The translations under genes and the position numbers were made by a program. 64,000 bases of DNA, taken from positions 133,873-197,872 of the forward strand of contig NSJX01000020.1 of NCBI GenBank assembly GCA_002286715.1, given 5' to 3'. How positions within the stretch are numbered: the stretch's first letter is position 1; each line of letters opens with the position of its first letter. Under the pieces are notes generated by a model. It was not told where the DNA came from, made no database searches, and saw nothing but the letters and a program-made list of their open reading frames with translations. Shown here in pieces: positions 32,501 to 44,360 of the stretch. Origin of the DNA: Dentipellis sp. KUC8613. Lineage: Eukaryota > Basidiomycota > Agaricomycetes > Russulales > Hericiaceae.

Positions 32501-35173
32501 GGACTGGTTTCCGATAAATGACAGGCGGGACTGCTCGTCGGCGCTTCCGGCCGTCACCGCGCGTCTTTGACTGCCACATGTCCATCCCGGAGGCGGCTCG
32601 GGTTTCTGGAACCTGGCTGGCACTTTGGCGCTCGAGCGAGATCTAGAGGCGTTGCGGAGATCGATCCTCGCACTGGTTTAACGTTTAACGTTTAACGTTT
32701 ACGACGCCGTCGCGGCCGGCTGATGTTTGGTTTGCCGTGTCTTCTTCGTTCTCGTCTCCTGCTTCCCGTCTGACGGCTGCCGTTTTCTCCCCGCCACGTC
32801 CACGCCCATCGTCCATCGTCTGCCGCCGCAGTCCATCGTTCTTTCGCCCCCTCCATCGTCTGCCCGCCGTTCTTTCGCCTGCTGTGCACCGGTCGTCTTC
32901 TGCTGTGCACCGGTCGTCGTCTGCTGCTGCTTGCTGTCCGCCTGCTGTCTACCACTTGCCGACCACGGCTACTGTCGCTATCTGCCACCGTCTGCTGTTC
33001 AGTATCTGCCATCCGCCGCCGCAATCTGCCGTCTATCTAGCTTTCTGCTGTTGGTCAGCCTCTGCTCTGCCATCTAGCTTCTGTTGTTGTTGGCCGCAGT
33101 CTGCCGTCTGCCGTCTGTCTGGCTTCTGCATCGTGTTTGTTGGCCGACGTTGATGTTGGCCGACAGTGATTGCGACTCCGGGATCAAGAACAACGGTCGT
33201 CGGTTGTCGGTTGTTGGGCGATCTGGCCGGCTGCTACTAGTATCAGTGTCGAGCGGGCGGGCGAGCTGGTGCAGATTTTGGAATGCTGAACATCGGGCCC
33301 TCGGTGCTAGAGCTGGAGACTTGGATGCTAGACGCGAATCGCGCGGGCCGTTTCGCCTGCTTTTGCTCACGCGCTCGCTGGTTCTTGGGGCTGAGTTTAT
33401 GTTTCCGTTCGCATCTGCATCTCAGGCTGCATCTCCATCTGCACACTGCATCTGAATCTACATCTGCACACCGCATCTGCATCTGCATCTCCCGCTCGTG
33501 ATGTCAATGCTGGTGCCAGTACTGCTGATAGCGCAGATCCCGCCGTCCAGCCGCAGAGCCTTGCGCAATTCCTGGTCCGACTTTCGAGTTTCTCGCTCGC
33601 GCTAGCCCTAGTTTGTACGCTCGTCGTCTCGGACTCGGACTCAACACACTCTCGCTCTTGCCTCCGGCTGGCGCGGTGCTCCTGGTCGCGTTCTCGTTCT
33701 CGTTTCCGGAACAGTTACAGTTACAGTGTCAGGCTTTAGATCGCGGGTCGCGGATCGCGAATCGCGGGGATGGGGAGAGCAGATCCAGACATGTTCGTAT
33801 CGTCGTTTTGCGGTCTGTGCATCTCTGCATCTCTGCATCTCTGCGATCCCATTCGCGCAAACGACGTTCTATTTCCCGTTCCTGATTATCGGTGCTCTGT
33901 TCTAGGCGCTATGCTCTGTTCTGCTCTAGAAGCTGCACTCAACATTCGCCGTTCGAGGTACGTACGTGCGTACAGCATACACCCACCCACCATCCACACC
34001 TCGCACCGCTCATCGTGTCCGAACGCAGAGTCGCTGATGATATTAATGATACCAGTACAGATGACGTCGTCCGGGTCCGGGTCAGGCTTGGATTGAGGCT
34101 GAGGCTGAGGCTGTCCTGCGCGGTATGACTCGACGCGGTACGCAATAGGATAGGCAGCAGAACCAGGACCAGCACCGACACCTGCACAGGAGAAGCACAA
34201 GACCAAGGACACAGCGTGACTCGACTCGACTCTTCCCCTGGACCGCCCCAAGTTCCTAGTCCTTTATTCCCTTCTCGGCTCTCGGTTCTCGGTTCTGTAT
34301 CGTTGGCCAACGTCAACGTTCTGCTCACAGCCATCAACACCGACTCGGCTTCGTTCGTTCGTTCGTTCGTTCGTTCTTCACAGCCACCGGTACAGTTATG
34401 GCCAGGCAGGTACACCGTACAGCCGCCCACCGCGTGCGCGTGCGCGTGCTCAGGACGGACGTCGAAGGCACACGGAGCGCCTGATGTCGATGGGCGGTCT
34501 GAATATAGGCTGAGCCTGACGCGTGTGATTGGTTCCTGCTGGCTGGTTTGAGTGTGAGTGAGTGAGTGGTGGGTGGGTGGTACAGCTCTCGGATTCAGGC
34601 GAGGCGAGGCGGTGTCGATACTCGTATGTGGAAGTGGAAGTGGATTTGCGTTGTGCGTCGTGCGTCTCGGGTAACCTCCTCCCGGACCGGGGGTGGCATT
34701 GACGTCGACGTGCTTGTGCCGGTGTTTGCGTTTCATGGAAAGCGGAGTGAATGACGGGGGTTGGCAGGGCGACGCGTATGTGTGTGGGCGCAGACGCAGA
34801 CGCAGAGGACCTGCACGTCGCTGCACCGCATCGCCAGATCTGGACGGGGCATCCGCGCTGTCACCGCTGCAGATCCTCTGAATTCGCTGCAGCCCGTCCC
34901 CCGGCCAGCCTCGTCCTCGTCCTCGCATGGGCCCTGCGTCGTAGCTACACCAGTCTTAGTGCAAATGTGCGGGCAGGAGGAGAGGCAGAGACGGAGGATA
35001 GACGCGCGGGAAGGGGGGACCAAAGGGGGACAGCCTCGTGTGTGTGGCGGCTTTGGACGCGCGCCGGGGATAGCATACGCCGACTGGCAGAAGAGGCCAC
35101 GGAAGAGAACAGCAGCAGCAGCTGAGCTCTGCGTCGCACCGCCGCTGCCAGCCCCATCATATCATATCATATC
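26554..35173. other. Long gene-poor region upstream of the Zn2Cys6 gene
   Basis: About 8.6 kb holds no gene I can support. The plus strand is pyrimidine-rich, with simple repeats ((CCCA)n at 32403-32432; tttaacg x3 at 32678-32699; catctg hexamers at 33410-33490; ttcg at 34353-34377). TATA-like boxes followed by CT-rich leaders occur at 28293, 29585 and 31122 but lead to no long open frame. The 325-codon minus frame at 27958-28935 overlaps another long minus frame and has no recognisable domain. Part of this may be a distal promoter, a 5' UTR or non-coding transcription units. A possible exon pair at 27454-27744 is listed separately. Confidence 0.6.
27454..27744 (+). other. Possible exon pair, gene remnant or small gene
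   Basis: After an acceptor-like atttcag, an open stretch reads VLYALGTLPQIISAAIRSFR and then HLVNGGKWEN, ending at a strong donor gtaagt (27552). The following 79 bases end in ccctcaaag with a ctgac branch site. The next stretch, HDASSAAGSIYHHARFTV, stays open in the same phase to a TAA at about 27744. No start exon could be joined in phase and I do not recognise the family. Confidence 0.3.
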
Positions 35174-38100
35174 ATGCCCCCCGGCACACGCTCCCACCGT
35201 AAGCCCCTCTTCTCTTATCCTTTCTCTCCCGTCTCACACATCACACATTGCCACCCGCACCCTTAAAGGCCCCGCCGACGACGATCCCGCCGCCGCCGCC
35301 GCCGCCGCCGCCATCCCCGCCCGCTGGACACAGACGCAGCCCCAGCCCCAGCCGCAGACATCGAGCATGATCGGCCCGTCCCCGACGTTCTACGACCCCG
35401 AGCAGGCCGCCCCGCAGACGACGCAGGACTACCAACAGTGGCTCGCCGCGTACCAGCCGCCCCAGCACCACCCACAACACCACCCACAACACCAGCACCA
35501 ACACCAGCAGCACCAGCAGCAGTTCAACTTTACCGCCGGATACGATCAGCACCAACAACAACAACAGCACCAGCAACAACAACAACAGCAACCGCTGACG
35601 AACCACTACCACTTCGTGCAGAGCCAGCCCGCACAGGCGCCCCCGAAGGACGGCAGCTCCTACAGCACGTTCTACACGCCCGCCCCCACCAGCGCGACCG
35701 ACGCCCGCCGCTACCCGCGCGCGCCCGCGCCGTATCACCATCAATCGCAGGCGCACGAGGCGTCTTCCCACGCCCAGACCCAGAGCCAGAGCCAGATGTA
35801 CTACCCCGCGCTCGACGACGGCGCCCAATCTCAATCTCAATACGTGGCTATCGGCGAGCAGGGACAGGGAGGGCAAGGGCAGGCGTACCAGGCGGAGCAG
35901 CTGTACACCCCGCTCAGCGATACGCTATCCGCGTCCGCCGCACACACGCACTCGGTATCGGTGTCCCCGACGTGGCCGGACGCGCGCCAGTTGCCGGGCG
36001 CTTCTGCTTCTTCTCTACCTGCCTCTAACTCTAACTCTACCTCTGCGTCCAATACCTCCTTCACCACTGCTACTTCTACCGGCACTGCGACTGCGACTGC
36101 GACTGGAGGAACGCAGAAGCGCGGTAAAGGCGCCTCGAAGAAATCCGGTGCCGGTGCCGGCGCGGGAGGAGCGGGCGGGACGACGAATAATAAGAGAAGG
36201 CGGAAGGTGGAGGAGGAGAGCGAGAGCGAGGACGAGGATGGCGAGGGCGGTGTGGGAGGATTGGGAGGGTTGGGTTTGGGTTTGGGAGGAGGGGGGGAGC
36301 ATACGTTCCAGCATCATCAGCCGTTGGGGCTGGGCCAGGTGGGTATGGGTGTAGGCATGGGAGGGGGCATGGGGCAGGGGCAGGGGCAGGGGCAGGGGCA
36401 GGGGCTGCCGCAGAGGCTGTGAGTGGTTTTTTTTGCTTGGTTTTGGGCTGGTTGTTTGGTGCGTTTTGTGCGGTGTGTGCGGTGTGCGGTGTGGGCGTGG
36501 GTGTGGGTTGGTATTTGCGAAAGGGTTGGGGAGGGGATGGGTGGTGGATTTTGGATTTTGGGTTTTGGAATTTGGATGGGGGCGCGGGATATGCAGAGGA
36601 GAGTGTGCGGAGTGCTGACGGCGTTGCTTTGCTCAACAGGCCCGGCGCGTGCACGTACTGCAAGAAGCTCAAGGTGCGTCTTTGCGCTCAGCCCATTTCC
36701 CGCCTCTCGTGCTAGCTCATGACTTTTGGTTTCGTTCGATTTTCGCTCGGCTTGTCCACGCGTACAATCACACATACCCGTCCGGCTCCAACCCCGCCCA
36801 CCGGATTCGCTTCGCCCGCCCTCCCTCCCTCCCTCCCTCCTTCCAACCACTCCTGATCGATTGAACACGCACTTGCATCCTCACGCGCACGCACGCGCAC
36901 AGATGAAATGCGACTTCCCCAAAAACGAGAACGTCTGCAAGCGCTGCAAGTCCGGCGGCCACCAGTGCGTCGTCGAGGGCCGCAAGCCGCGGAGCGCGCC
37001 CAAGTGAGTGCTTCTTCTTTTCCCCTCCGCCATGCTCCTCTTCGCGTTTCTCCTCTCCTTGCGTTTCTTTTTTTCGTTTCTTTTTTTCGTTTCTCTCCTC
37101 TCCTTGCGTGCCTTTTTGCTTCGTCTTTCTTGAACCTTCTTTTGCGATCTTCGCATTCTTCCCTTCGCCGTTTTTCGTCTTCGGTTTCTCTGCGCTTGGT
37201 TCGAGCTCTTTTTTTTTGTTTTTTTGTTTTTGTTTTCGCTCTTCGCGAGATCTATGGCTTCGCGTTTTGCTCGCATGCTCCTGCTCCCCCCACTCCGACA
37301 CGACCCTCACCCACGCACCTCCACCCCGCACCACCCTGAGCGGCCCGCACCGACCAGAACGGCCCCCACGCGCTTCGTCGTCTCAAATCGAATCATCTCG
37401 TCTTGGTCGCATTCCGCAACCGTTCCGCCCACTGCCCATCTTATCAGGTCCTGGATTGGCGTGCTCTGCTCTGCTTCGGTCGGGTTTGCGTTCCTTGCGC
37501 ACTCACACATGCGTTGCTTCCGCCCTCGGCCCTTGCGCGTTCAACACCCCCGGGCTCGTGCGTGTGGCTTTAGGCGCACGCGCGCGCTTCTCTTCGATTC
37601 TCTTCTCTTCTGTGTGCGGCTCCCGCGGTGGTGCGCCGTGCGTGCGCACCGGTCATCGGCGGCTGTCTGCTCCGCCTCGCCTCGCCTTGCCTCACCTCAG
37701 TCGTCCCGCTCGCCCTCGCATCTCGCATCTCGCATCCCGCATCTCGTCTCCTCTCCAACAATCTCAAATAGACGCCCACCGGCGTCAACACCTCCGAAAC
37801 TCGGACGGACGTTAGGCGCCTCTTCTCCTCTCCCGACGTGGCGTGGCGTGGGTCCGTGCGCCCGCGCTTGCGATGCCACCGCTTCCGCTCTGGCACCAGG
37901 GCCGGGGCCGGGGGTTCCCATCCGGCGACGGGGGTACGCAAATGCAACGCCTGCGACGCCTCCGGCGCCGGCGCCGGGGGTTCGCAATCGCCTGCGCCTC
38001 CTAGCGTATGACGCGCTGATCCGCGTGTGCGTTCCGGTGGGCGGAGGTGGGTGCGCCGACGCCGCTGTCGACGTCGGTGTCGGTGTACGAGAGGCCGGGG

Positions 38101-41100
38101 CACGAGAGGCCGGTGCGCCGACGCCGCTGCTGCTGTCGATGTCGGTGTCCATGTCGGTGTCGGTAACGACGTCGGTGTGCGGAGTCGAGTGCGCCGACGC
38201 CGGTGCGCGAGGGCCCGGTGCGCGAGAGGCCGGGGCATGTTGCGTTCCGTCCGTCCGTCCGTCCGTCCGTGCGTCTGTCTGTCGCTTGTCTTCCGTCATT
38301 GTCGCTGTCACTGCCGCTGTCCTGTCTCCTGTCGCCGGAGGCAGGATTGGAGGCACGGCAGGGACGCGGGGTGCGGCACAGGCGGAGGCAGGGACGCGGT
38401 GGGCGCGGGGCGGGCACGGGGTGCGGACGGCATGGACATGGGCACGGGGTGCGGACGGCAAAGGAGCCTGTGCGGCGGATTGTGTCTTCCGCGCCTGTGC
38501 TGGTGGTGGTGCTTGTTCTCGTGCGTGCATGGCGGACGTGGACGTGTAGACGTCGGCGGATGCACGGTGGACGTGGACGTCGGCGTATGCACGGTGGACG
38601 ACGTGCGGGCGGTGGCTGGCGCTCGCCTGTGCGGCGGGTCGTACCTTCCGCGCCTGTGCTCGTCCCGTGCTCGTGCTCGCCGTACGTGTCCATGACGTTG
38701 GCGTACGCGCATGCATGGTGCACGTCGGCGTCTGCCATCCAGCGTCCGGCGTCCGGAGGTGCACATTCGCCTGTGTCCTCCTGCTCCTGCTGGTGCTCGG
38801 GGATCATATATCGCCTGCTGGACAGCGGACATGCGTGTCCTCCGCGCTCGATGCATCCGTGAGCGCTGGGGGCTCGTGATGTTTGCTGTTTGATGTCTGA
38901 TGCGCTGCATCTCGTCTCGCTTCGCTTAGCGTTGTGCTTTCCGTCGCGGTTCATGGTCCGACGGGTTGCACTTCTACTGTGCACGGCGGACGATACACGG
39001 ACATCTCGCGGTTGCGGATCGCCTGCCCATCTCTGCGACACTGCAGCGCCTCCAGGCTCAGATTCAGATTCGGCTGCGAGTCACCCTAGCAGAGCGAGGC
39101 ACCGGGGCTCGGGTGCTCGGATACACGGGCCTCGTGCTCCGAATCCTGGGCCGCTACTGGGAGAACGCCGGGCGGGGTGCGGCATTTATCTGGCGGTGCG
39201 GGATGGGTGCACCGTTTTGCGTTCTTCGTGTCGTGCGCTGGTTTTCGGGTTGTGCTTTCCGTGCCCGTGCTTGGCGTTTTTGTGTTCCGCGCTGTGTTGC
39301 ATTTGCGCGGGCGGGTGCAGGTGGCCTCGGTGCCTTGTGTCGAGTGTTGATTTGGGTGCTCGGTGCTCGGTGCCTGGCTTCGTGCATCGTGCATCGTGCA
39401 TCGTGCATCGTACACCGCGCACAGCGTCGAGTCGAGTCGGGTGTGGAGTAGCGGGTGGTATTTCAGCTGGGCGTATACTTGATACCCGATTCTCGACTCT
39501 CAGTTCTCGGTTCTTGCCTTGCGATTCTCGACTCTCGATTTTCGACTTGCGCTGCTTGATTCTTGGCTGGGGCACGATGTCGATGTTCTCTGCATTTGGA
39601 TTCTGGAGCGGGGCCGGCGCGCGCGGGGTGTCGCCCGAGATGGCGAGCGTGGAGCTTCCTGCGTCGTCGTCTTCTTCTTCTGCACCTTTACCTCCTTCGT
39701 CTTCGCTTCCTTTACCTACCTCTTCCCCTTTACCTCCTTCCGCACCTTCACCTTCTTCCCCTTCTTCCCCTTCTTCATCTTCCTTCTCGTCTTCCTCTTC
39801 CACACACACACCCGCACACGACACATACTCACGCGCGCCCCGCCCCCACAGCAAACGCGAGTACCTGCTCGCGCAGATCCGGCAGAAGGATGTTATTATC
39901 GAGTCGTTGCTCAAGCAGGTGGGTTGTCGATTTTTTGTTGTTTTGTTGGATGGGGCTGATCATCGAGTCCTTTATCTTCTGTTATTCGTTCGCTCGTCGT
40001 CCGTCGACCCGCACGCTCGTCTCCCGTTCACCCGCACCCACGCGCCCGCCCACCCCACCACGCACCACAGCTGCACAACCCCTACCTCGCGACGCCGCTC
40101 TCGATCGCCGCCTACCGCATGGCGACGCCCTCGAGCGACAACCACCGGCAGAACGTGATCGCGTGGCTGGACCGCATGCAGTCGTCCGTGCGCAGCGCGG
40201 GCGGCAAGGCCGGGCCCGCGGCCTTCACGCTCGACTCGCGCACGCGCGACGAGGGCGCGGACTCGGAGGCCGAGGACGACGCGCCTGCTACTGCGACTGC
40301 GCGCAGTCCTGGCCTCGCACAGGGGGGTCACGGGCTCGGACGCGGGCAGGGGCAAGGGCAGAGGCCAGGGGGAACTGGGCCAAGGCAAGGAGGAAATGGG
40401 ACCGGGCGGCAGGGCAGCGCGGGGAGCGGCGAGGGCGACAGCGAGCCGGAGCCGCTGTCGGCGCACACGCTCGTGGACCCGGAGATGGAGAATTATCCTG
40501 GTCTGCCGGACGCGGCCGTGCCGCTGGGCCTGTTGGCCAATTTGTCGATTAGCCACTCGAAGACGCGCGTGGGTGCGGGGGGCAGGGCGGAGGTGGTGGC
40601 GAGGGCGGAGAATCCGGAGGAGGACGATGATAATGTGGTAAGTCGGGCGGTGTCCTTTTTTCCTTTTCTTCTTTTTTTTCTTAAATGCGGTTGGGTGGGC
40701 GGTGCTGATGTGGATGTGGGTGTGGGTGCACAGGGCGTGGCGAACGACACGTACTTCCTGCCCGGGCCCGCGCAGGACTTGGCGCTGCGCGCGATGCTGA
40801 TCGACAAGAGCTCGCCGCCGGACATTCTCGTGCATGGGCTCGTGTCGCCGGAGGATGTGGATAAGCTGTTTGATATGTGCGTCTTTCCATTCTTTTATTC
40901 TTTCACCTCGATGTTCCCTACTTGCTTCATGTTTCCCGTTCTTTTAATTTGGGTAATAATACCGATGCCGATGCTGATGTTGTATGTGTAGATTCTACAC
41001 GAAGGTGAACGTGAGTACTTTTGGTTTGGATTTTGGTGGTAGGGATAGGTGCTGATTGTTCGGGCGGGTGGATGGACGATAGCCGTTCATTGGGCTGCTG

Positions 41101-43685
41101 GAGCCGGCGCTGCATACGCCCGCGTCGACGTTCTCGCGCTGTCCGTTTTTGTTTACTGTCGGTGCGTGTTTTTTCCTCGCATGCACTTCACGTACCACCA
41201 TCTTCCCCCCGTTTATCTTGCTTCGCGTCTTCTCGCCTCTCATTCCTGCGCTCGCTCTTCGCCACACACCATCCCTCCACATACCCGTCCTCTCTTTGCG
41301 CGCCACCCACTTCGCTCGTACTGACGCTTCGTCTCTCATGCAGTCTGCGCCACCGCGCTCCGCTACTCGGACAAGCCGGAAGTATACCCGATCGCGATGC
41401 ACTTCGCGAAGAGCGCGGCCGCGAACGCGCTCATCGACGGCTGGAAGTCGGTCGAGCTGTGCCAGGCGTATATCCTGATGAGCATCTACGCCGTGCCCGC
41501 GCGCCGGTGGGAGGAGGACCGGAGCTGGCTGTATACTGGGCTGGCTATCAGGTGCGTTGTTTCTTCTTTTTCTCCCTCCCCCCCCTCCGCCGCCCCTTTT
41601 ATGCTCGTATATGCGCTGTCTGCACCGTGCGCTGGGGGGTATTTGCACGACACGTGGGGGTTGCGGTGGTGGTGATGGGTTGCCGGGAGGGAGAATGGAC
41701 AACTAACAAGGCAAACGCAGGATCGCGACGGACCTGAATCTGCACCAGCCGCAGACGCGCAAGCCGCAGAACGAGACGCAGGAGCGCGAGATGCTGAACC
41801 GCGCGCGTGTGTGGATGATCTGCTACAACCTCGACCGGTCGACCGCGACGCAGTTCGGGAAGCCGTCGACGATCAAGGAGGATTAGTGCGTGTTTTTCCC
41901 CTTTCACTCCCCCCCCCTTCTCTCTATTTTTTGGGGAAAGGAAATGCTGATGGTGTGGATAGCATTATTCGCAATTCGTCGGACTGGTATAAGAAGTCGA
42001 AGCATAACCATGCTGTTAGTGTTTACCTCTATTTTCGTGATGAGGTAGGACGAGGCTGACGGATTGGATGGGCCGGCGGTAGTACGACATCCACCTGAAC
42101 GCGTACAACTCGCTCCTGCGCATCGTGGCCAAGTTCCACGAGGAGGTGTTCTCGGACCCGGATTCGCCGACGGGGCTGAACAAGGTGCGTCCTGCTAGTT
42201 TGGGTAAACGGTAAATGGTGGGATTGGTGCTGATGTGGGCCCGGGGCGCAGTCGATCGACTTTTTGGAGGTGACGACGAGGCATGATTCATATCTGACGC
42301 AGTACTTTGAGGAGTGGACGGAGCGGTTTGCGCGGGATTCGGACCCGGATGGTGCGTCGTGTTGTTCATTGTGCTGGTGTGGTTGGGGTGTGGTTGGCTG
42401 ATGTGCGGGATGGGGTGTAGATGCTGCGTCGAAGTTCCGCTGCAAGCTGCTGCCTTTGTGAGTGTTTCGTCATGGTGCGGATACGGGAACTTGAGGCTGA
42501 TATAATGGTCTTTGTAGCCTGACAAACTACTCGCGCCTTGTGATGTACTCGTTCGGCTTCCAGCAGGCGTTTCACCGTGGCTTGGCTCCCAGTGATAAGA
42601 TTTACATCTCCAAGGTGCGTTATTCTGTCGTCGTATCGTCGAAGTCGGGTACTGATATGCTCGCACCAGTCTCTTGGTGCGGCGAAAGAGGTCGTGCAAA
42701 CTTTGGTCGACTCGCTCGCGCCTAGCGGGTATATGCGCTATTCTCCTGACGGTATGCAGTGTCCTTTCTCGTTGGTCGAAAGACACCGACGCTGACCTCT
42801 TGCGTGTGCGCCAGGCCACTTCATCTTCGCCTCCTTCGCCTCCGCGTTCCTGCTCAAGCTCCTCCGCCCCGAATTCGCACAGTTCCTCCCCGACGGGCAG
42901 GAAGCCGAGATCTTCGAGCTCATCGGGCGACTCATCCAGGTGCTCTCCTCGCCGCAGATCGCGATCGACGAGCGGCACACGCCCAAGCTGTACTCGCGCT
43001 TCCTCGCGGGGCTCCTCTCGAAGCACCGCCGCGACGGCGCGACGACCGGCCGCCTGCACACGCAGCCGCCGCCCGCGCACCAGACGCAGCACCCGGGCCA
43101 GGGTCTCGGCGGCGGCGGGAGCCAGGGCATCCCGCGCGCGCCGTCGGCGAGCTCGTCCGTGATGACGCCGTCGTCGCTCGAGATCCAGATCCAGGATCCC
43201 GGCGCGGGGGCGGGTGCGGCGCAGAATGCGGCTGGGTTTGGCATCGGCATGGCGCAGGAGCCGGTGTACCAGGCGGAGGTGGCGTATGCGGCGGGCACGG
43301 GCCCGCTGGAGCTGGGCGGCGGGGGCGATGGTATGAATTTTGTGTTTGATAGCCAGGGCGGGATGGGCGGGCAGGAGGAGATGCTGGCGACGATGCAGGT
43401 GATTCGGAATCCGGCGTTTTGGAGCAACATGATGATGCCTGGGTGAGTGGTTTCTGGTCCTTTTGGGTGATTTGGTGGAGGCTGATGGGCTGCTCGGTGT
43501 GTAGGTTCTCGTGGCCGGAGGATCCGAATGCGGGCGTGCAGGTGGCAGATCCGTATTATAACGTGAACATGAACGGCGCGGGCGTGGGTGGCGGCGTCGG
43601 TGTGGGCGCCGGCGTGGGCCACCACCAAAATGCGATGACGAACTCGTATAACTTCCAGATGGCGCAGGTGCCGGGGATGGGCTAG
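35174..43685 (+). CDS. Zn2Cys6 transcription factor, PriB-like, with fungal_trans domain
   Basis: About 19 exons encode roughly 1,280 aa. Exon 1 is 35174-35198 and exon 2 is 35269-36418 (Gln/His-rich, then a basic patch KRGKGASKK and Gly-rich repeats). The cluster is coded by exons 3 and 4 (36640-36673, 36903-37003): CTYCKKLKMKC, then CKRC and a final C, spaced C-x2-C-x6-C-x8-C-x2-C-x6-C as in fungal binuclear zinc proteins. Intron 4 is 2,848 bases (37004-39851). Exon 5 resumes in phase (NKREYLLAQIRQKDVIIES), a coiled-coil dimerisation segment. The middle region (GLLEPALHTPASTFSRCPFL; SVELCQAYILMSIYAVPARR) is the fungal-specific regulatory domain. The order recalls Lentinula PriB, but that is from memory and not searched. 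It is presumably nuclear, with unknown targets. An internal start is listed separately. Confidence 0.88.
37004..39851 (+). other. Giant intron of the Zn2Cys6 gene
   Basis: It has donor GTGAGT after the zinc-cluster exon and acceptor cccccacag before the coiled-coil exon, with phase 2 kept. Neighbouring introns here are mostly 45-250 bases. The interior is pyrimidine-rich and minisatellite-like (gtcggtgtc and gaggccgg repeats at 38060-38230; ccgt at 38247-38270; gcacggtggacgtggacg at 38560-38600). No stand-alone gene was recognised. Confidence 0.8.
39577..39851 (+). promoter_or_regulatory. Candidate internal start: alternative first exon of the Zn2Cys6 gene
   Basis: An ATG at 39577 opens MSMFSAFGFWSGAGARGVSP, a Ser/Pro tract, and runs without a stop straight across the intron-4 acceptor into KREYLLAQIRQKD of exon 5. 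The 90 bases before it (39485-39570) are a pyrimidine-rich leader with repeated cgattctcgactctc, like fungal promoters and 5' UTRs. Use of this start would give about 935 aa lacking the whole Gln/His-rich head and all six zinc-ligand cysteines while keeping the coiled coil and regulatory domain. Confidence 0.5.
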
Positions 43686-44360
43686 AGATGACATATACCC
43701 GCCCTCTACCGCCCGCGTCGGGCCACCGCGTATATACATGGCCTGCTTCTGAGTTTCGGTTTCGGTTTCGGTCGTCTTTTTCTTTTTCTGTTGATGTTTC
43801 TTTGATTCGACTCGACTCGATTTGTATGTCCCGTCTCTCGCCGTCGTCTGTCGTCTGCTCGGATCTCATCTCTGGCCATCTGTGCGATACAACTACAATA
43901 AATGTACTTCTTATATCCCCCTTTCCCCTCTCTTCCCGTCTCGTCTCTTATCGTATCGGCTTCCTCGTCGCCCGGATTTGCATTTCCTTCCCGGTACCGG
44001 TCTTATTTAACTCCCTTTCTCATTCTTCTGTCCAAATTTCTCCGTATATCTTTTCTTTTTCTTTTACATTTAGTCTTTGAGTTTGTGTAGCATGCCATAT
44101 ATTGAACGGGATATGGAGCGATCCGGATTGATTCTTGGTGCTGGGTGGTGGTATGAATGTATACAGAATACAGATGCCATGTTGTAGATGCGGATACGTG
44201 TATAAAGATCGTGATTAGAGTCACTTGGCGTATGCTCTCACCAGCGAGTTTTGCTGCTGTGTATCACACAAAGCACAATAATACCAAAACCGAAGCGGCA
44301 TAGCAGCTGTGATTATTTTAATCGTGTATTTGTACGTATGCTCTATTGAACCGGCACTCC
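43686..44360. other. Convergent 3' UTRs
   Basis: This lies between the stop of the Zn2Cys6 gene and the stop of PIG-O. It is T/C-rich on the plus side up to about 44,080. No gene is seen. Confidence 0.7.

Noticed and set aside
34761..35173. Upstream extension of the Zn2Cys6 frame
   Set aside because: The frame is open, but the sequence is Arg/Ser-rich leader-like; a small first exon at 35174-35198 with a good donor joins in phase and is preferred.
42016..43869. 617-codon frame antisense to the Zn2Cys6 gene
   Set aside because: It is His/Arg/Pro-rich and lies opposite well-supported exons and introns; it has no independent evidence.
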